Shown in pieces: positions 9,363 through 18,210 of a stretch of DNA of 64,000 nucleotides (position 1 is its first letter; each line of letters begins with the position of its first letter). A program made the translations under genes and the position numbers. A model generated the notes under the pieces. It saw nothing but the letters and a program-made list of their open reading frames with translations. It ran no database searches and was not told where the DNA came from. The DNA is from Nostoc sp. CHAB 5824 (GTDB taxonomy: Bacteria > Cyanobacteriota > Cyanobacteriia > Cyanobacteriales > Nostocaceae), in contig NZ_JAIVFT010000008.1 of the NCBI RefSeq assembly GCF_020829665.1, forward strand, positions 124,001-188,000. Direction: 5' to 3'.

Positions 9363-9605
9363 TTACCCCATCTCCAGCAAATTTCGATAAACTGTTGACC
9401 ATGCGGGAGAATCCCCAGGCAGACCTCGCCATGTACACCCTTCTCTACGAGACGCTACGCGAACACACAGAACATAGAGAATCGCATTCACCACGGTAAA
9501 TAATGTTAGTTTTCGGGGACGATTCCCCGGTTTCTCTTCTGGGAACAGGTCTGAAATTAGTTCCCACTGTTCCCATGTCAAATTGCTACGGTATGCTTTA
9601 GACAT
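9363..9605 (-). pseudogene. IS5-family transposase N-terminal remnant
   Basis: The 80-aa frame begins SKAYRSNLTWEQWELISDLF and continues with FTVVNAILYVLC ... CTWRGLPGDSPAWSTVYRNL, the N-terminal (DUF4096) part of IS5-group transposases. The DDE catalytic part is absent and no inverted ends are visible, so this is a relic. Between VLC and CTWRGLP an extra VRVASRREG is encoded by a short dispersed repeat (about 9447-9472, GCTACGCGAACAC-like on the plus strand), an in-frame insertion of the kind also seen at 15.1, 46.7 and 53.8 kb. Confidence 0.78.
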
Positions 9606-9982
9606 TCGCTCATAAGGTGCTGGTTTCTACAAGTTTCAGTATAATCTTTGTAAAGTTTGTCACAATAATTTTACTTTTAAAACATCCTCTTAATCGATTA
9701 AAAAGAAATTAATTTACATTTATAGTGGTAGCCGTTAAGCGTCTAATTAAACAGTTTTTTATCCTGAAATGGCCTACTGTATATTTACGGTTTGTTAGCG
9801 AAATGTTGTTACGTTTATTTACAATTAAATTGCTTATTTTTAAGCCAGCTTGATTTTAAGTTTCTTGACTTGCTTGTTCATTACTCAAGCATTTTGATAA
9901 AAAATAAGACAAAATAATCTTTTTTAAGATATTTTATGTTTTTATTTTTTAATAATTACCATTAGCGATCGCTACATTAATA
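9606..9982. other. AT-rich upstream region of the sugar ABC operon
   Basis: The 377-bp gap is AT-rich and holds no ORF or repeat that I can support. A HIP1 octamer lies at 9964-9971, just before the binding-protein ATG. The promoter of the sugar operon must lie here, but I could not assign -35/-10 boxes with confidence. Confidence 0.6.
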
Positions 9983-11317
9983 ATGTTGTACCGAAAGCCA
10001 ATAAACAAGTTACAAAAATTCATTCAAAAACAAAGTTATTTACATATAGGGGTTTTCCTGGCAACTCTGTTGAGCATCATATTGTTCAGTTGGGTAGCAC
10101 TCTCGCAGCAACCAGTTACTCTCAATCTGTTAATGACTGCCCCCGATGCCCAACCTTGGAGGCAGGGTTTGATTAGAGACTTCGAGGCTGAGAACCCAGG
10201 TATTCGCATTAACTTGGTTGAAGGGCCGAATGCCACAAATTTGCTCGAAGACCTATACACCTCATCTTTCATCTTGGGTGAATCCCCTTATGACCTGATC
10301 AATATGGATGTTATCTGGACATCCAAGTTTGCTGCGGCTGGATGGTTGCTACCCCTAGGCGATCGCATTTCTAAAGAGGAGTTGGGAGTATTTTCATCCC
10401 AGGATGTAGAAGGGGGACGTTATCAAAACAAGCTGTACCGCATTCCAGTGCGTTCCGACGTGGGAATGCTCTACTACCGGGAAGATTTAATCAAACAAGC
10501 AGGATTGAAACCGCCAGAAACCTTTGATGATTTGATCCGAATTTCCCAAGTCTTGCAAAAGAAAGACGAGGTGAAGTGGGGCTATGTTTGGCAGGGTCGC
10601 CAATATGAAGGGCTTGTGGCGATGTTTGCGGAAGTCCTCGATGGCTTTGGTGGTTTCTGGGTTAATCCCGACACCCTGGAAGTTGGACTAGATCGACCAG
10701 AAACATTACGAGCCATTGAGTTTCTGCGTAGTACTGTTAGGGAAGGCGTTTCTCCTCCTGGAGTCACGACTTACCAAGAAGAAGATACCCGCCGCTTATT
10801 TCAAAGTGGTCAAGTAGCATTTTTACGCAGTTGGCCCTATGCGTGGCCTTTAGCCCAGGCAGAAAATTCGCCAATCCGGGGCAAAATTGCGATTAAACCG
10901 ATGGTTCATGCTCCTGGGAAGACGGGAGCGGCTTGTCTTGGGGGCTGGGGTTTAGGGATTGCTAAATCTTCTCAACATCCTGAAGAAGCTTGGAAAGCAA
11001 TTCAGTATTTTACCAGTCGGGAAGCACAGCGCCGATTTATTTTCAGTGCAGGCTATGTGCCAAGTCGCCGGGAATTGTTTACAGACCCAGAGATTGTTGC
11101 CAAATACCCCCACTATCCGCAGTTATTGGAGGTCGTGAACAATGCAGTTTTACGTCCGCCAATCGCGCAATATGCTCAGACATCAGATATTTTGCAGCGT
11201 TATCTCAGCGCCGCGTTATCCGGTCGGATGAATTCTGAACGAGCAATGCAAGCTGCTGCTGCGGAAACGCGGCGATTGCTTGGGGCAGGGGGAGAGCAAT
11301 TAAAAATTAAAAATTGA
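9983..11317 (+). CDS. Sugar ABC transporter substrate-binding protein (CUT1, MalE/LpqY-like)
   Basis: The 444-aa lipid-free binding protein has an N-terminal membrane/signal helix (about residues 20-40, LHIGVFLATLLSIILFSWVA) and the SBP_bac_1 fold: NLLMTAPDAQPWRQGLIRDFE at the start, PYDLINMDVIWTSKFAAAGWL, RIPVRSDVGMLYYREDLI, and GGWGLGIAKSSQHPEEAWKAIQYF in the C-lobe. It heads a four-gene operon with two MalF/MalG-type permeases and a MalK/UgpC-type ATPase, the order of trehalose-type LpqY-SugABC. A di- or oligosaccharide (trehalose, sucrose, maltose type) is the likely cargo; the exact sugar is not readable. Confidence 0.92.
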   Translation: MLYRKPINKLQKFIQKQSYLHIGVFLATLLSIILFSWVALSQQPVTLNLLMTAPDAQPWRQGLIRDFEAENPGIRINLVEGPNATNLLEDLYTSSFILGESPYDLINMDVIWTSKFAAAGWLLPLGDRISKEELGVFSSQDVEGGRYQNKLYRIPVRSDVGMLYYREDLIKQAGLKPPETFDDLIRISQVLQKKDEVKWGYVWQGRQYEGLVAMFAEVLDGFGGFWVNPDTLEVGLDRPETLRAIEFLRSTVREGVSPPGVTTYQEEDTRRLFQSGQVAFLRSWPYAWPLAQAENSPIRGKIAIKPMVHAPGKTGAACLGGWGLGIAKSSQHPEEAWKAIQYFTSREAQRRFIFSAGYVPSRRELFTDPEIVAKYPHYPQLLEVVNNAVLRPPIAQYAQTSDILQRYLSAALSGRMNSERAMQAAAAETRRLLGAGGEQLKIKN

Positions 11318-11377
11318 AAATTAAAAATTAAACAACTTGTGCCTTCTGCCTCCAGCAAGAACTGCCTACTTTTTGCC

Positions 11378-11405
11378 AATGACCAATGACAAATGACAAA
11401 TGACA
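11378..11405 (+). repeat. Heptamer array (AATGACA type) containing the permease start codon
   Basis: Four tandem 7-mers (AATGACC, then three AATGACA) sit at the 5' end of the next gene. Each has an ATG, at 11379, 11386, 11393 and 11400. Because 7 is not a multiple of 3 they lie in rotating frames; 11379 shares the frame of 11400 but meets TGA at 11394. Only the last ATG opens the permease. Confidence 0.8.
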
Positions 11406-12311
11406 AATTTACATACACTCAGAGGTCGTGAACAACAGACAGCCTGGATTTTACTAACACCAGCATTGCTACTACTGTTGTTTGTATTTGCCTACCCGAT
11501 TTTACGAGCATTTTGGTTAAGCGTATTTACTAGAAATCTAGGAACAGAGCTACAACCCGTATTCTCTGGTTTAGACAATTATGTGCGGATGGCGGGGGAT
11601 GGTCGTTTCTGGCAGAGTTTGTGGGCGACGACGGTGTTCACAACAGCATCCGTACTTTCGGAACTACTGCTAGGACTAGGGATTGCCCTAGTTCTCAATC
11701 AGGCGTTTTTTGGACGGGGCATAGTGCGTACAACCGCCATTATCCCTTGGGCTTTGCCTACCGCTCTGATTGGTCTGGCGTGGGCTTGGATTTTTAACGA
11801 CCAGTTCGGGGTTGTCAACGATATTCTGCGGCGGTTGGGGCTGATTGAGACTGGGATTAACTGGTTAGGAGATCCAACGCTGGCGATGATCGCACTGGTT
11901 TTTGCTGATGTTTGGAAAACTACGCCCTTTATCAGTATCCTGTTGCTAGCTGGGTTGCAGTCGATATCACAAGACCTCTATGAAGCTTACTCGGTCGATG
12001 GAGCAACTGCTTGGCAAAGCTTCCGCAATATTACTCTGCCACTGCTGCTGCCGCAAATCTTAATAGCAGTGCTATTTCGGTTTGCTCAAGCTTTCGGGAT
12101 TTTCGACTTGATTGCTGTGATGACCGGGGGTGGCCCTGGTGGCGCTACTGAAGTAGTGTCATTGTATATTTACTCCACGGTGATGCGCTACTTAGATTTT
12201 GGTTATGGAGCAGCCCTTGTAGTGGTGACATTTTTAATATTGATTGCTGCGGTAGCGATCGCTAGTTTCTTGCTTAACAAATACCGTGCCAAAACATCAG
12301 GAACCATTTAA
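11400..12311 (+). CDS. Sugar ABC transporter permease 1 (MalF/SugA-like)
   Basis: The 303-aa integral membrane protein has about six helices, beginning QTAWILLTPALLLLLFVFAY, and the family EAA loop EAYSVDGATAWQSFRNITLP (about 198-217), which docks to the ATPase. Its ATG is the last of a heptamer series (11378..11405), 82 bp after the binding-protein stop; the gap also carries AT-rich ATTAAAAATT repeats. It ends 3 bp before the next permease's ATG, so the two are almost certainly coupled and form a heterodimer. Confidence 0.94.
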   Translation: MTNLHTLRGREQQTAWILLTPALLLLLFVFAYPILRAFWLSVFTRNLGTELQPVFSGLDNYVRMAGDGRFWQSLWATTVFTTASVLSELLLGLGIALVLNQAFFGRGIVRTTAIIPWALPTALIGLAWAWIFNDQFGVVNDILRRLGLIETGINWLGDPTLAMIALVFADVWKTTPFISILLLAGLQSISQDLYEAYSVDGATAWQSFRNITLPLLLPQILIAVLFRFAQAFGIFDLIAVMTGGGPGGATEVVSLYIYSTVMRYLDFGYGAALVVVTFLILIAAVAIASFLLNKYRAKTSGTI

Positions 12312-12314
12312 CCC

Positions 12315-13199
12315 ATGAGTGTAACTCCACAAGCAGTTCCAACGACTCCAAAACGAACAGGGAAAACCAAGTTTTCTCTTAAAAAAATCTTGCTGCCCAT
12401 AATAGTTGTATTAGTGGTGTTATTCAGCCTAGCACCCGCTCTATGGCAATTGTTGACCTCGTTTAAAGTGAATGAGGATATTGCCGCTGTTCCTACTGTC
12501 TATTTCCCCACACGATTCACTTTCAACCACTACATTGAGTTATTTACCCGTCGCCCATTTTGGCGCTACATCTTCAACAGCGCCTTTGTATCGATTACTT
12601 CTACAGCTGTATCTTTAGCGATCGGCGCACCTGCGGCTTATGCTCTGGCACGGTTACGCCCTTGGGGTGAACGAGTTATCCTCGCTAGTATTCTAATTGT
12701 TACCTTATTTCCTGGAATTCTATTGTTCTTAGGACTGTTAGAAATTATCCAAGCGCTTAGATTGGGCAACAATTATCTGGCGCTGATTATACCCTATACT
12801 GCCATCAATTTGCCGCTAACAATTTTGGTGCTGAGAAGCTTTTTCCAACAATTGCCAAAAGACTTGGAAGATTCTGCTAGGGTCGATGGCTACAACACCT
12901 TTCAACTGCTTTGGCAAATCGTGCTGCCCATGACCCTTCCCGCCTTGGTGACTACTGGAATCCTCACCTTTATTTTTGCTTGGAACGAGTTTATCTTCGC
13001 CCTGACGTTTATGACCCGTGAAGAGTTGAAGACAATTCCCGTTGCTGCCGCTCAGTTGGGTGGTGCGACAATATATGAAATTCCCTACGGGCCGATCGCT
13101 GCTGCTACTGTCGTGGGGACATTACCCTTAATTTTATTAGTTTTGTTTTTCCAGCGCCGGATTGTCCAAGGTCTTACCGCTGGTGCTGTAAAAGGATAG
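12315..13199 (+). CDS. Sugar ABC transporter permease 2 (MalG/SugB-like)
   Basis: The 294-aa membrane protein has a short polar N-terminus, a first helix at about 24-45 (ILLPIIVVLVVLFSLAPALW) and five more helices. The EAA coupling loop is EDSARVDGYNTFQLLWQIVL (about 193-212). The C-terminal ...RRIVQGLTAGAVKG ending is typical of CUT1 MalG-type permeases. It sits 3 bp after permease 1 and 8 bp before the ATPase gene, inside a tight operon. Confidence 0.94.
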   Translation: MSVTPQAVPTTPKRTGKTKFSLKKILLPIIVVLVVLFSLAPALWQLLTSFKVNEDIAAVPTVYFPTRFTFNHYIELFTRRPFWRYIFNSAFVSITSTAVSLAIGAPAAYALARLRPWGERVILASILIVTLFPGILLFLGLLEIIQALRLGNNYLALIIPYTAINLPLTILVLRSFFQQLPKDLEDSARVDGYNTFQLLWQIVLPMTLPALVTTGILTFIFAWNEFIFALTFMTREELKTIPVAAAQLGGATIYEIPYGPIAAATVVGTLPLILLVLFFQRRIVQGLTAGAVKG

Positions 13200-13207
13200 A
13201 AATCAAA

Positions 13208-14308
13208 ATGGCTAAACTCGAACTCACAAACTTGAATAAAACCTATAATCCTAAAGTCGTCCCTGTCAAAGACGTTAGTTTAACTGTAGATAACCATGAG
13301 TTTCTCACTTTACTTGGCCCTTCTGGCTGTGGCAAATCCACCGTCCTAAGAATGATTGCGGGTCTTGAAGAACCTACTCGTGGTCAAATTAAGATTGGGG
13401 AGGTGGATGTCACCTATAAACGAGCAGCCGATCGCAACATTGCAATGGTATTTCAAAGCTATGCACTCTATCCCCACATGACGGTGTACGAAAACCTCGC
13501 TTCTGGACTCAAGCTGAAAAAAGTACCACCTACAGAAATTAAACAGCGAGTGGCAGAAGTGGCAGAAGTTTTAGGATTAGCAGAGTTAATGAACCGCAAG
13601 CCTGGCCAAATGTCTGGAGGCCAACGGCAGCGGGTTGCTGTCGGTCGTGCTTTGGTGCGTAATGCTGATGTATACCTGCTGGATGAACCTTTAAGTAACC
13701 TGGATGCACTACTGCGGGAACGAGTCCGAGCCGATATTAAGCAAATTTTTGCAGCACAAAAAGTGCCAGTTGTCTACGTCACCCACGACCAAACCGAAGC
13801 GATGACGCTCTCCACGAAAGTTGCATTGCTCAACGATGGCTATGTCCAGCAACTTGACCCACCTGAGTCCATCTATAACCATCCAGCTAATCTATTTGTG
13901 GCTGGATTTGTTGGTAGTCCGCAAATGAATTTGCTAACTTTACCTTGTAGGGGACAATATGCGATCGTGGGTAACTTCCAAGTGCTTCTTCCAGATATAC
14001 CAACTGTACCACCGGAGATTGTTCTGGGAATCCGCCCAGAAGATGTCCGCATTGCTCAACCAGGTGATACGCAGACTATCCAAGGGCGAGTGTTTTTAGT
14101 GGAAAACTTGGGTATGCACTATTTGGTAAGTGTCAGGATTGAAGGTTCACAAACCGGAGCGATTACGGTACGTGCTTTGTTGCCAACAGACCAAAATTGG
14201 AGTGGCGAAGATATTACACTGGCATTGCCCCCTGAGGATATTCACTGGTTTGATGTTCAATCTGGCCATGCTGTTGTTAAAAGACAAATGTTAGGTGTGA
14301 AAAGTTAG
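13208..14308 (+). CDS. Sugar ABC transporter ATPase (MalK/UgpC/SugC-like)
   Basis: The 366-aa cytoplasmic ATPase has Walker A GPSGCGKST (about 38-46), Q-loop VFQSYALYPHMTVYEN, signature MSGGQRQRVAVGRAL, Walker B VYLLDEPLSNLDA and H-loop YVTHDQTEAM, then a C-terminal TOBE/OB regulatory domain (about 240-360) as in CUT1 ATPases. It closes the four-gene sugar import operon. In cyanobacteria one such ATPase can serve several permease pairs, so sharing is possible. Confidence 0.95.
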   Translation: MAKLELTNLNKTYNPKVVPVKDVSLTVDNHEFLTLLGPSGCGKSTVLRMIAGLEEPTRGQIKIGEVDVTYKRAADRNIAMVFQSYALYPHMTVYENLASGLKLKKVPPTEIKQRVAEVAEVLGLAELMNRKPGQMSGGQRQRVAVGRALVRNADVYLLDEPLSNLDALLRERVRADIKQIFAAQKVPVVYVTHDQTEAMTLSTKVALLNDGYVQQLDPPESIYNHPANLFVAGFVGSPQMNLLTLPCRGQYAIVGNFQVLLPDIPTVPPEIVLGIRPEDVRIAQPGDTQTIQGRVFLVENLGMHYLVSVRIEGSQTGAITVRALLPTDQNWSGEDITLALPPEDIHWFDVQSGHAVVKRQMLGVKS

Positions 14309-14531
14309 TACTACAGTTGTAGATAGCGCAACTCCTGGTTGGCGTTGTACCAAATGGAAAACGCGAGTTAAACCAGGGAGCGTATGAATGGAAAGTTTTA
14401 GTAATAACCCAAGTTGCTAGTTATTCTTATGGACGATGGCTTTGGGATATTCACTGCGCTGACAACAGCCGAACACCCACCCCTGCTGCTCAGTGCGCGG
14501 TCGTTCTTGGCTAGAATTTGGCAAACTTTAG
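14309..14531. other. Gap with a possible vestigial coding fragment
   Basis: Two overlapping plus-strand frames look protein-like: one from about 14308 (VVDSATPGWRCTKWKTRVKP) and, one base shifted, one to about 14512 (AYEWKVLVITQVASYSYGRW). Joined by a frameshift near 14380 they would read as one C-terminal fragment. I do not recognise it, so the call is only that the region may be decayed coding DNA. Confidence 0.3.
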
Positions 14532-15290
14532 CTATTTCTGAAGCGCCTGTTGAAAAGTCTTGATGGCATCAACATGATTCACCATATTAATGCAACGTAA
14601 CAACAAATCCAGATCGATCCCTTTGACCTCCTCACTACTGGAAACCCTTTCATAGTCAAGTGCGTTGCCCTCTTTTTGCAGGTGATAAACTTCTAACACA
14701 CCATCTTCCCAAAACCACACTTCAGGAATCAAGAGCCGCTTGTATGCTTCCAGTTTGTTGATCCCGCCACTGGTAAACACCACCTCGATTGCCAAATCGG
14801 GACACACTCGACCAGGAGCAAGTTTATAGGATTCATCTGCTTCTCGCTTGACAGCACCCGATTCACTTTCCAGCGTCATTGAGCCAGTTGGGGTAAAGTC
14901 AAACCCTGCCACAAGTAAGTACAGTTCCAGCAATGCGGCAATTCTCTTGTTGACTGTTTCGTGGGGTTCTCCAGGCATTCTTCGGATCTCTAAAACTCCA
15001 TCCAGAAAAGACAGCCGATGTCCCGGACGGTCTAACAATTGCTCAACTGCTTTGAATTCCCTCCAGGTCAGTCCCTCAAACAACAGAGGTGATTCTTTTC
15101 TGGGTGTAGCGTAGACGCTTTGCGGTGAGGGGGTCGCAGTCTTGGCGATTCCCGTCGTTAGCGCAGCGTTAGCGAGTCTTCTCCCAAGGGGAGACGCCAA
15201 GGGCGAACGAGCGTCTTGCGATCCCCCGAACCCGTTGGCGCAGCCTCTCGTAGAGAAGGGCTTGTCGTCAGACATCACTGCTAGGGTCAT
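14532..15290 (-). CDS. Uma2-family (DUF820) endonuclease with repeat-derived N-terminus
   Basis: The 252-aa frame contains a typical Uma2 domain from about residue 70 (LTWREFKAVEQLL ... LSFLDGVLEIRRMPGEPHE ... RVCPDLAIEVVFTSGG ... EVWFWEDGVLEVY), with the PD-(D/E)XK-like acidic residues of the family. Residues about 8-67 (KPFSTRGCANGFGG ... SPQSVYATPRKE) are encoded by short dispersed repeats (15105..15275) and are not part of the domain. The frame stays open through the insert from ATG 15290, but the protein may be impaired or start internally. Uma2 proteins are abundant in cyanobacteria with unclear roles. Confidence 0.8.
   Translation of the reverse strand: MTLAVMSDDKPFSTRGCANGFGGSQDARSPLASPLGRRLANAALTTGIAKTATPSPQSVYATPRKESPLLFEGLTWREFKAVEQLLDRPGHRLSFLDGVLEIRRMPGEPHETVNKRIAALLELYLLVAGFDFTPTGSMTLESESGAVKREADESYKLAPGRVCPDLAIEVVFTSGGINKLEAYKRLLIPEVWFWEDGVLEVYHLQKEGNALDYERVSSSEEVKGIDLDLLLRCINMVNHVDAIKTFQQALQK
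15105..15275. repeat. Cluster of short dispersed repeats inside the Uma2 frame
   Basis: The segment is a mosaic of GC-rich 20-30 bp units such as GTAGCGTAGACGCTTTGCGG, GCAGCGTTAGCGAGTC and CAGCCTCTCGTAGAGAAGGG. Similar units recur near 9450, 46720, 53800, 57750 and 63640. They resemble the very small mobile repeats described in Nostoc genomes. Here their summed length keeps the host frame open. Confidence 0.7.
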
Positions 15291-15660
15291 AAAAGTCTCC
15301 AGTCTGTTTCTAGATGAGCAATAATCAGGGGTGGAGCGCTGGCTTTTTATTTTGGGAGCAGATGATCGCTTACTGCCAGCCTCTAATTGTATGGTAATTT
15401 ATCAGAATTTACCGCAACAACAAAGAAAAATGACTGGGGAATTTGTATTAGCGCTCTTCCATCACTTTAGGCAGAGGAAAATAAGAAATCTTCAGATTTT
15501 CTTGGGCATAAAACCAATACTAATTCTCTTACCATCAGCCCAGATGGGTAGACTGTAGTTAGTTGCAGTTTGGACAAAACTATTAAAGTGTGGGGGCTGG
15601 CTTAGACACAACATAACTAGCTCATTGGGCTAGACTAAAGAAAGTTATGAGGACGCAAAT
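15291..15660. other. Intergenic gap, no supported gene
   Basis: The 370-bp gap separates the minus-strand Uma2 gene from the plus-strand CIA30 gene. A 75-codon plus-strand frame (15331..15558, GTG-type opening) has no recognisable domain and no good ribosome site, so I do not call it. The CIA30 promoter must lie within the last 100 bp. Confidence 0.5.
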
Positions 15661-17145
15661 ATGACTGATAAAAATCGTTCTCAATGGGACTTAGGCAGGT
15701 TTATCGAAACCCTGACTTACTTTGAGGTAATTCCTTTCCTTAACTGGGTACAGCAGTTAATCCAAGGTCGTCCTAAGGATAATCAAGATAGACCCAATGG
15801 AGGAAGAAACGTGGGTGTAATATTAGTAGCGGGTGCAACAGGTGGTGTAGGTAAACGAGTAGTGCAGCGATCGCTCGAACGAGGTTATAAAGTTCGCGCA
15901 CTAGTTCGAGACATTGACAAAGCGCGGTCAATTCTTGGTAATGATATAGATTTAGTAGTTGCGGATATCACTCAACCAGAAACTTTAAATCCTTTAGTTA
16001 TGGCTGATATCCAAGCTGTAGTTTGTTGCACAGCAGTGCGCGTGCAACCAGTTGAGGGAGACACAGCAGATAGAGCAAAATATTATCAAGGTGTTAAATT
16101 TTACCAACCAGAAATTGTTGGCGACACTCCAGAAAATGTAGAATATCAAGGTGTTAAAAACTTAGTCCAAGCGGCGGCAAAATATTTACCCCAAGCAAAC
16201 GAAAAACCGATATTTGATTTCACAAAGCCATCAGCAGAATTAAAGGATAACTGGGGGGCGCTGGATGATGTTGTCATGGGTGGCGTGAGTGCCAGTAATA
16301 TCCAATTAGTAGAAAATACAGCCTTGTTTGCTGGTAATGTCTCCACCGCTAACTCTGGCGGATTTGCTTCGATCAGAACTAAGAATTTTGATCCCCCCTT
16401 CAACTTATCTGGTCACGAAGGTGTGAAATTGCGCGTCAAAGGTGACGGTCAGCGTTATAAAATCTTTCTACGAACAGATACAAAATGGGATGGTATTGGC
16501 TATAGCTATTCCTTTGACACCGTAGCTAATACCTGGATAGATGTTCACATTCCCTTTGCAGATTTGATTCCCGTATTTCGGGCAAAAGTTGTCAAAGATG
16601 CGCCGCCAATTGAGCAAAGTAGAATTTGTTCATTCCAACTAATGTTGAGCAAATTTGAATATGATGGCGCTTTGAATCCCAAATTTTCTCCCGGTGGTTT
16701 TGCTTTGCAGTTGGAATCAATTAAAGCTTATGGCGGGACAAGTTTACCACAATTTATCCTCGTCAGTTCAGCGGGCGTGACTCGTCCCGGACGCCCTGGC
16801 ATTAATTTAGATGAAGAACCGCCAGCAGTAAAATTAAATGACCAATTGGGAGGAATTTTAACTTGGAAGTTAAAGGGAGAAGATAGTTTAAGAGAAAGTG
16901 GAATTCCTTATACGATTATTAGACCTTGTGCTTTAACTGAGGAACCAGGGGGTAAGGAATTAATATTCGAGCAAGGCGATAATATTAAGGGCAAAATCAG
17001 CCGCGAGGATGTAGCAGAACTTTGTGTGCAAGCGCTAAAATTAGCAATAGCTTGTAATGTCACGTTTGAGGTAAAACAGGGAGACAATACTGTTAACTCT
17101 ATCGATTGGCAGAAGCTATTTTCTAATTTAGTAAAAGATAAATAA
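15661..17145 (+). CDS. NAD(P)-binding atypical SDR with inserted CIA30 domain
   Basis: The 494-aa protein has a Rossmann fold starting at about residue 50 (VILVAGATGGVGKRVVQRSL, the NAD(P) glycine motif), interrupted at about 180-358 by a CIA30 domain (FDFTKPSAELKDNWGALDDV ... GGVSASN ... SGGFASIRTKNFD ... LRVKGDGQRYKIFLRTD). The Rossmann part then resumes (ILVSSAGVTRPGRPG ... YTIIRPCALTEEPGG). This NmrA/CIA30 architecture is known in cyanobacteria and plastids and is thought to serve assembly or quality control of photosynthetic or NDH complexes. That role is an inference from the family. Confidence 0.88.
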   Translation: MTDKNRSQWDLGRFIETLTYFEVIPFLNWVQQLIQGRPKDNQDRPNGGRNVGVILVAGATGGVGKRVVQRSLERGYKVRALVRDIDKARSILGNDIDLVVADITQPETLNPLVMADIQAVVCCTAVRVQPVEGDTADRAKYYQGVKFYQPEIVGDTPENVEYQGVKNLVQAAAKYLPQANEKPIFDFTKPSAELKDNWGALDDVVMGGVSASNIQLVENTALFAGNVSTANSGGFASIRTKNFDPPFNLSGHEGVKLRVKGDGQRYKIFLRTDTKWDGIGYSYSFDTVANTWIDVHIPFADLIPVFRAKVVKDAPPIEQSRICSFQLMLSKFEYDGALNPKFSPGGFALQLESIKAYGGTSLPQFILVSSAGVTRPGRPGINLDEEPPAVKLNDQLGGILTWKLKGEDSLRESGIPYTIIRPCALTEEPGGKELIFEQGDNIKGKISREDVAELCVQALKLAIACNVTFEVKQGDNTVNSIDWQKLFSNLVKDK

Positions 17146-17208
17146 GTGAAATGACTATAGAGTATAAGTCTGTAGCCATCCCAACAGATTCTGTCTAAAT
17201 AGACTGTT

Positions 17209-17556
17209 ATGAAAAAAATCCAAGTGCTAATAGTTGCTGGGATTTTAGCAACAATTATCTGGGGTGGGTTATTTGCAAACACTGCTTCATCGCAACAAGT
17301 AGAGTCTCGCATCAACAACCTGGAAGCGGACTTTAATCGTGTGGAGTCACGATTAAACCAGATAGAGTCTCAACTCGGTCGAAGCCGCCAGTCTCCATCG
17401 CCAAGAACAACACTTACCCCACGACAGTCAACTGGTTCCAGAAGGAACTTATCACAGCAAGATCAGATGTTTGATCGCCTAGCAACTTTGGTGGTTGAAT
17501 TGAAGCAACAAGTTAATAAACTAGAGGCGCGAGTTTCTAAATTAGAAACTCGCTGA
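17209..17556 (+). CDS. Small exported coiled-coil protein
   Basis: The 115-aa product has a signal or anchor sequence (KKIQVLIVAGILATIIWGGLF) followed by two coiled-coil stretches, one at about 31-60 (VESRINNLEADFNRVESRL) and one at about 88-115 (LATLVVELKQQVNKLEARV), separated by a Ser/Thr/Pro/Arg-rich linker. I do not recognise a named family. It begins 63 bp after the CIA30 gene on the same strand and may share its transcript. Confidence 0.78.
   Translation: MKKIQVLIVAGILATIIWGGLFANTASSQQVESRINNLEADFNRVESRLNQIESQLGRSRQSPSPRTTLTPRQSTGSRRNLSQQDQMFDRLATLVVELKQQVNKLEARVSKLETR
17529..17553 (+). terminator. Perfect inverted repeat at the 3' end of the coiled-coil gene
   Basis: Arms GCGAGTTTCTAA and TTAGAAACTCGC (12 bp) surround one base and lie inside the last codons of 17209..17556. 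As RNA they would form a stem ending at the stop codon. No strong U-run follows, so factor-independent termination is uncertain; mRNA 3'-end protection is an alternative. Confidence 0.5.
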
Positions 17557-17692
17557 GTATTTCAATTATCCTGTCTAGTTTTCAAAACTTAACCTCTGTC
17601 TTTAACACCTTGTTATTACCAACATTTTTTAAATCTTGGGCTTCGTTACCATTTCCGCCTTGGAATTTATTCCAAGACTAATAGCTTGCATT

Positions 17693-17813
17693 CCAATACT
17701 GCTCGGTTAAGAGTCGATCCCCCCAACCCCCCTTAAAAAAGGGGGGCTTATTTTCCCCCTTTTTAAGGGGGACTAAGGGGGATCGACTATGCACCTTAAC
17801 TGAGCAGTATTGG
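17693..17813. mobile_element. MITE, CCAATACTGCTC family, with 8-bp target duplication
   Basis: The 121-bp element has 19-bp inverted ends with one mismatch (CCAATACTGCTCGGTTAAG left; right end reads CTTAACTGAGCAGTATTGG). CTTGCATT flanks it directly on both sides (17685..17692 and 17814..17821), an 8-bp target duplication. The core is a long hairpin of the CCCCCCTTAAAAAGGGGGG type also found in other families here. Confidence 0.88.
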
Positions 17814-17939
17814 CTTGCATTCTTCTCAAGAGGACTAAATACAAAATTTTTAGCCATGTAGAAAGCTATCTTATATAAAAGGGAAAATTGCAGTCCACTT
17901 GAGTGGACTTTAGCTATTAGCCTTGGAATTTATCAAAAC

Positions 17940-18115
17940 AGAATTCAGGAGTCAGGAGCCAGAATTCGGAATTAAATTCTGTGTGACTATCGGATGAATC
18001 AAAGGGTTTAATACCCCCACTAAATTGAAAATTTAGTGGTCTTTAATCAGTGGTGGGTCAAATCCCCCACTGATTGATTCTGACTCCTGAATTCTGACTT
18101 CTGAATTCTTCTTCA
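17940..18115. repeat. Long inverted repeat with nested hairpins (GAATTCAGGAGTCAG type)
   Basis: The outer arms AGAATTCAGGAGTCAG and CTGACTCCTGAATTCT enclose two inner hairpins: CCACTAAAT...ATTTAGTGG, and AATCAGTGG...CCACTGATT. It is another MITE-like or structured repeat in the 650-bp gap between the coiled-coil gene and the hydrolase; no ORF is present. Target duplication is not clear. Confidence 0.65.
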
Positions 18116-18210
18116 ATTCGAGGCGGGATATCGGGTGAGCGCAACATGACTGCTACAAAAATGTGGGTAACGACAAGCCATGAAGGGAGCAGTAGAACCA
18201 GTTTTATTAA

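Noticed and set aside
15331..15558. 75-codon plus-strand ORF
   Set aside because: No recognisable domain, weak start and no conserved features; it may be chance.
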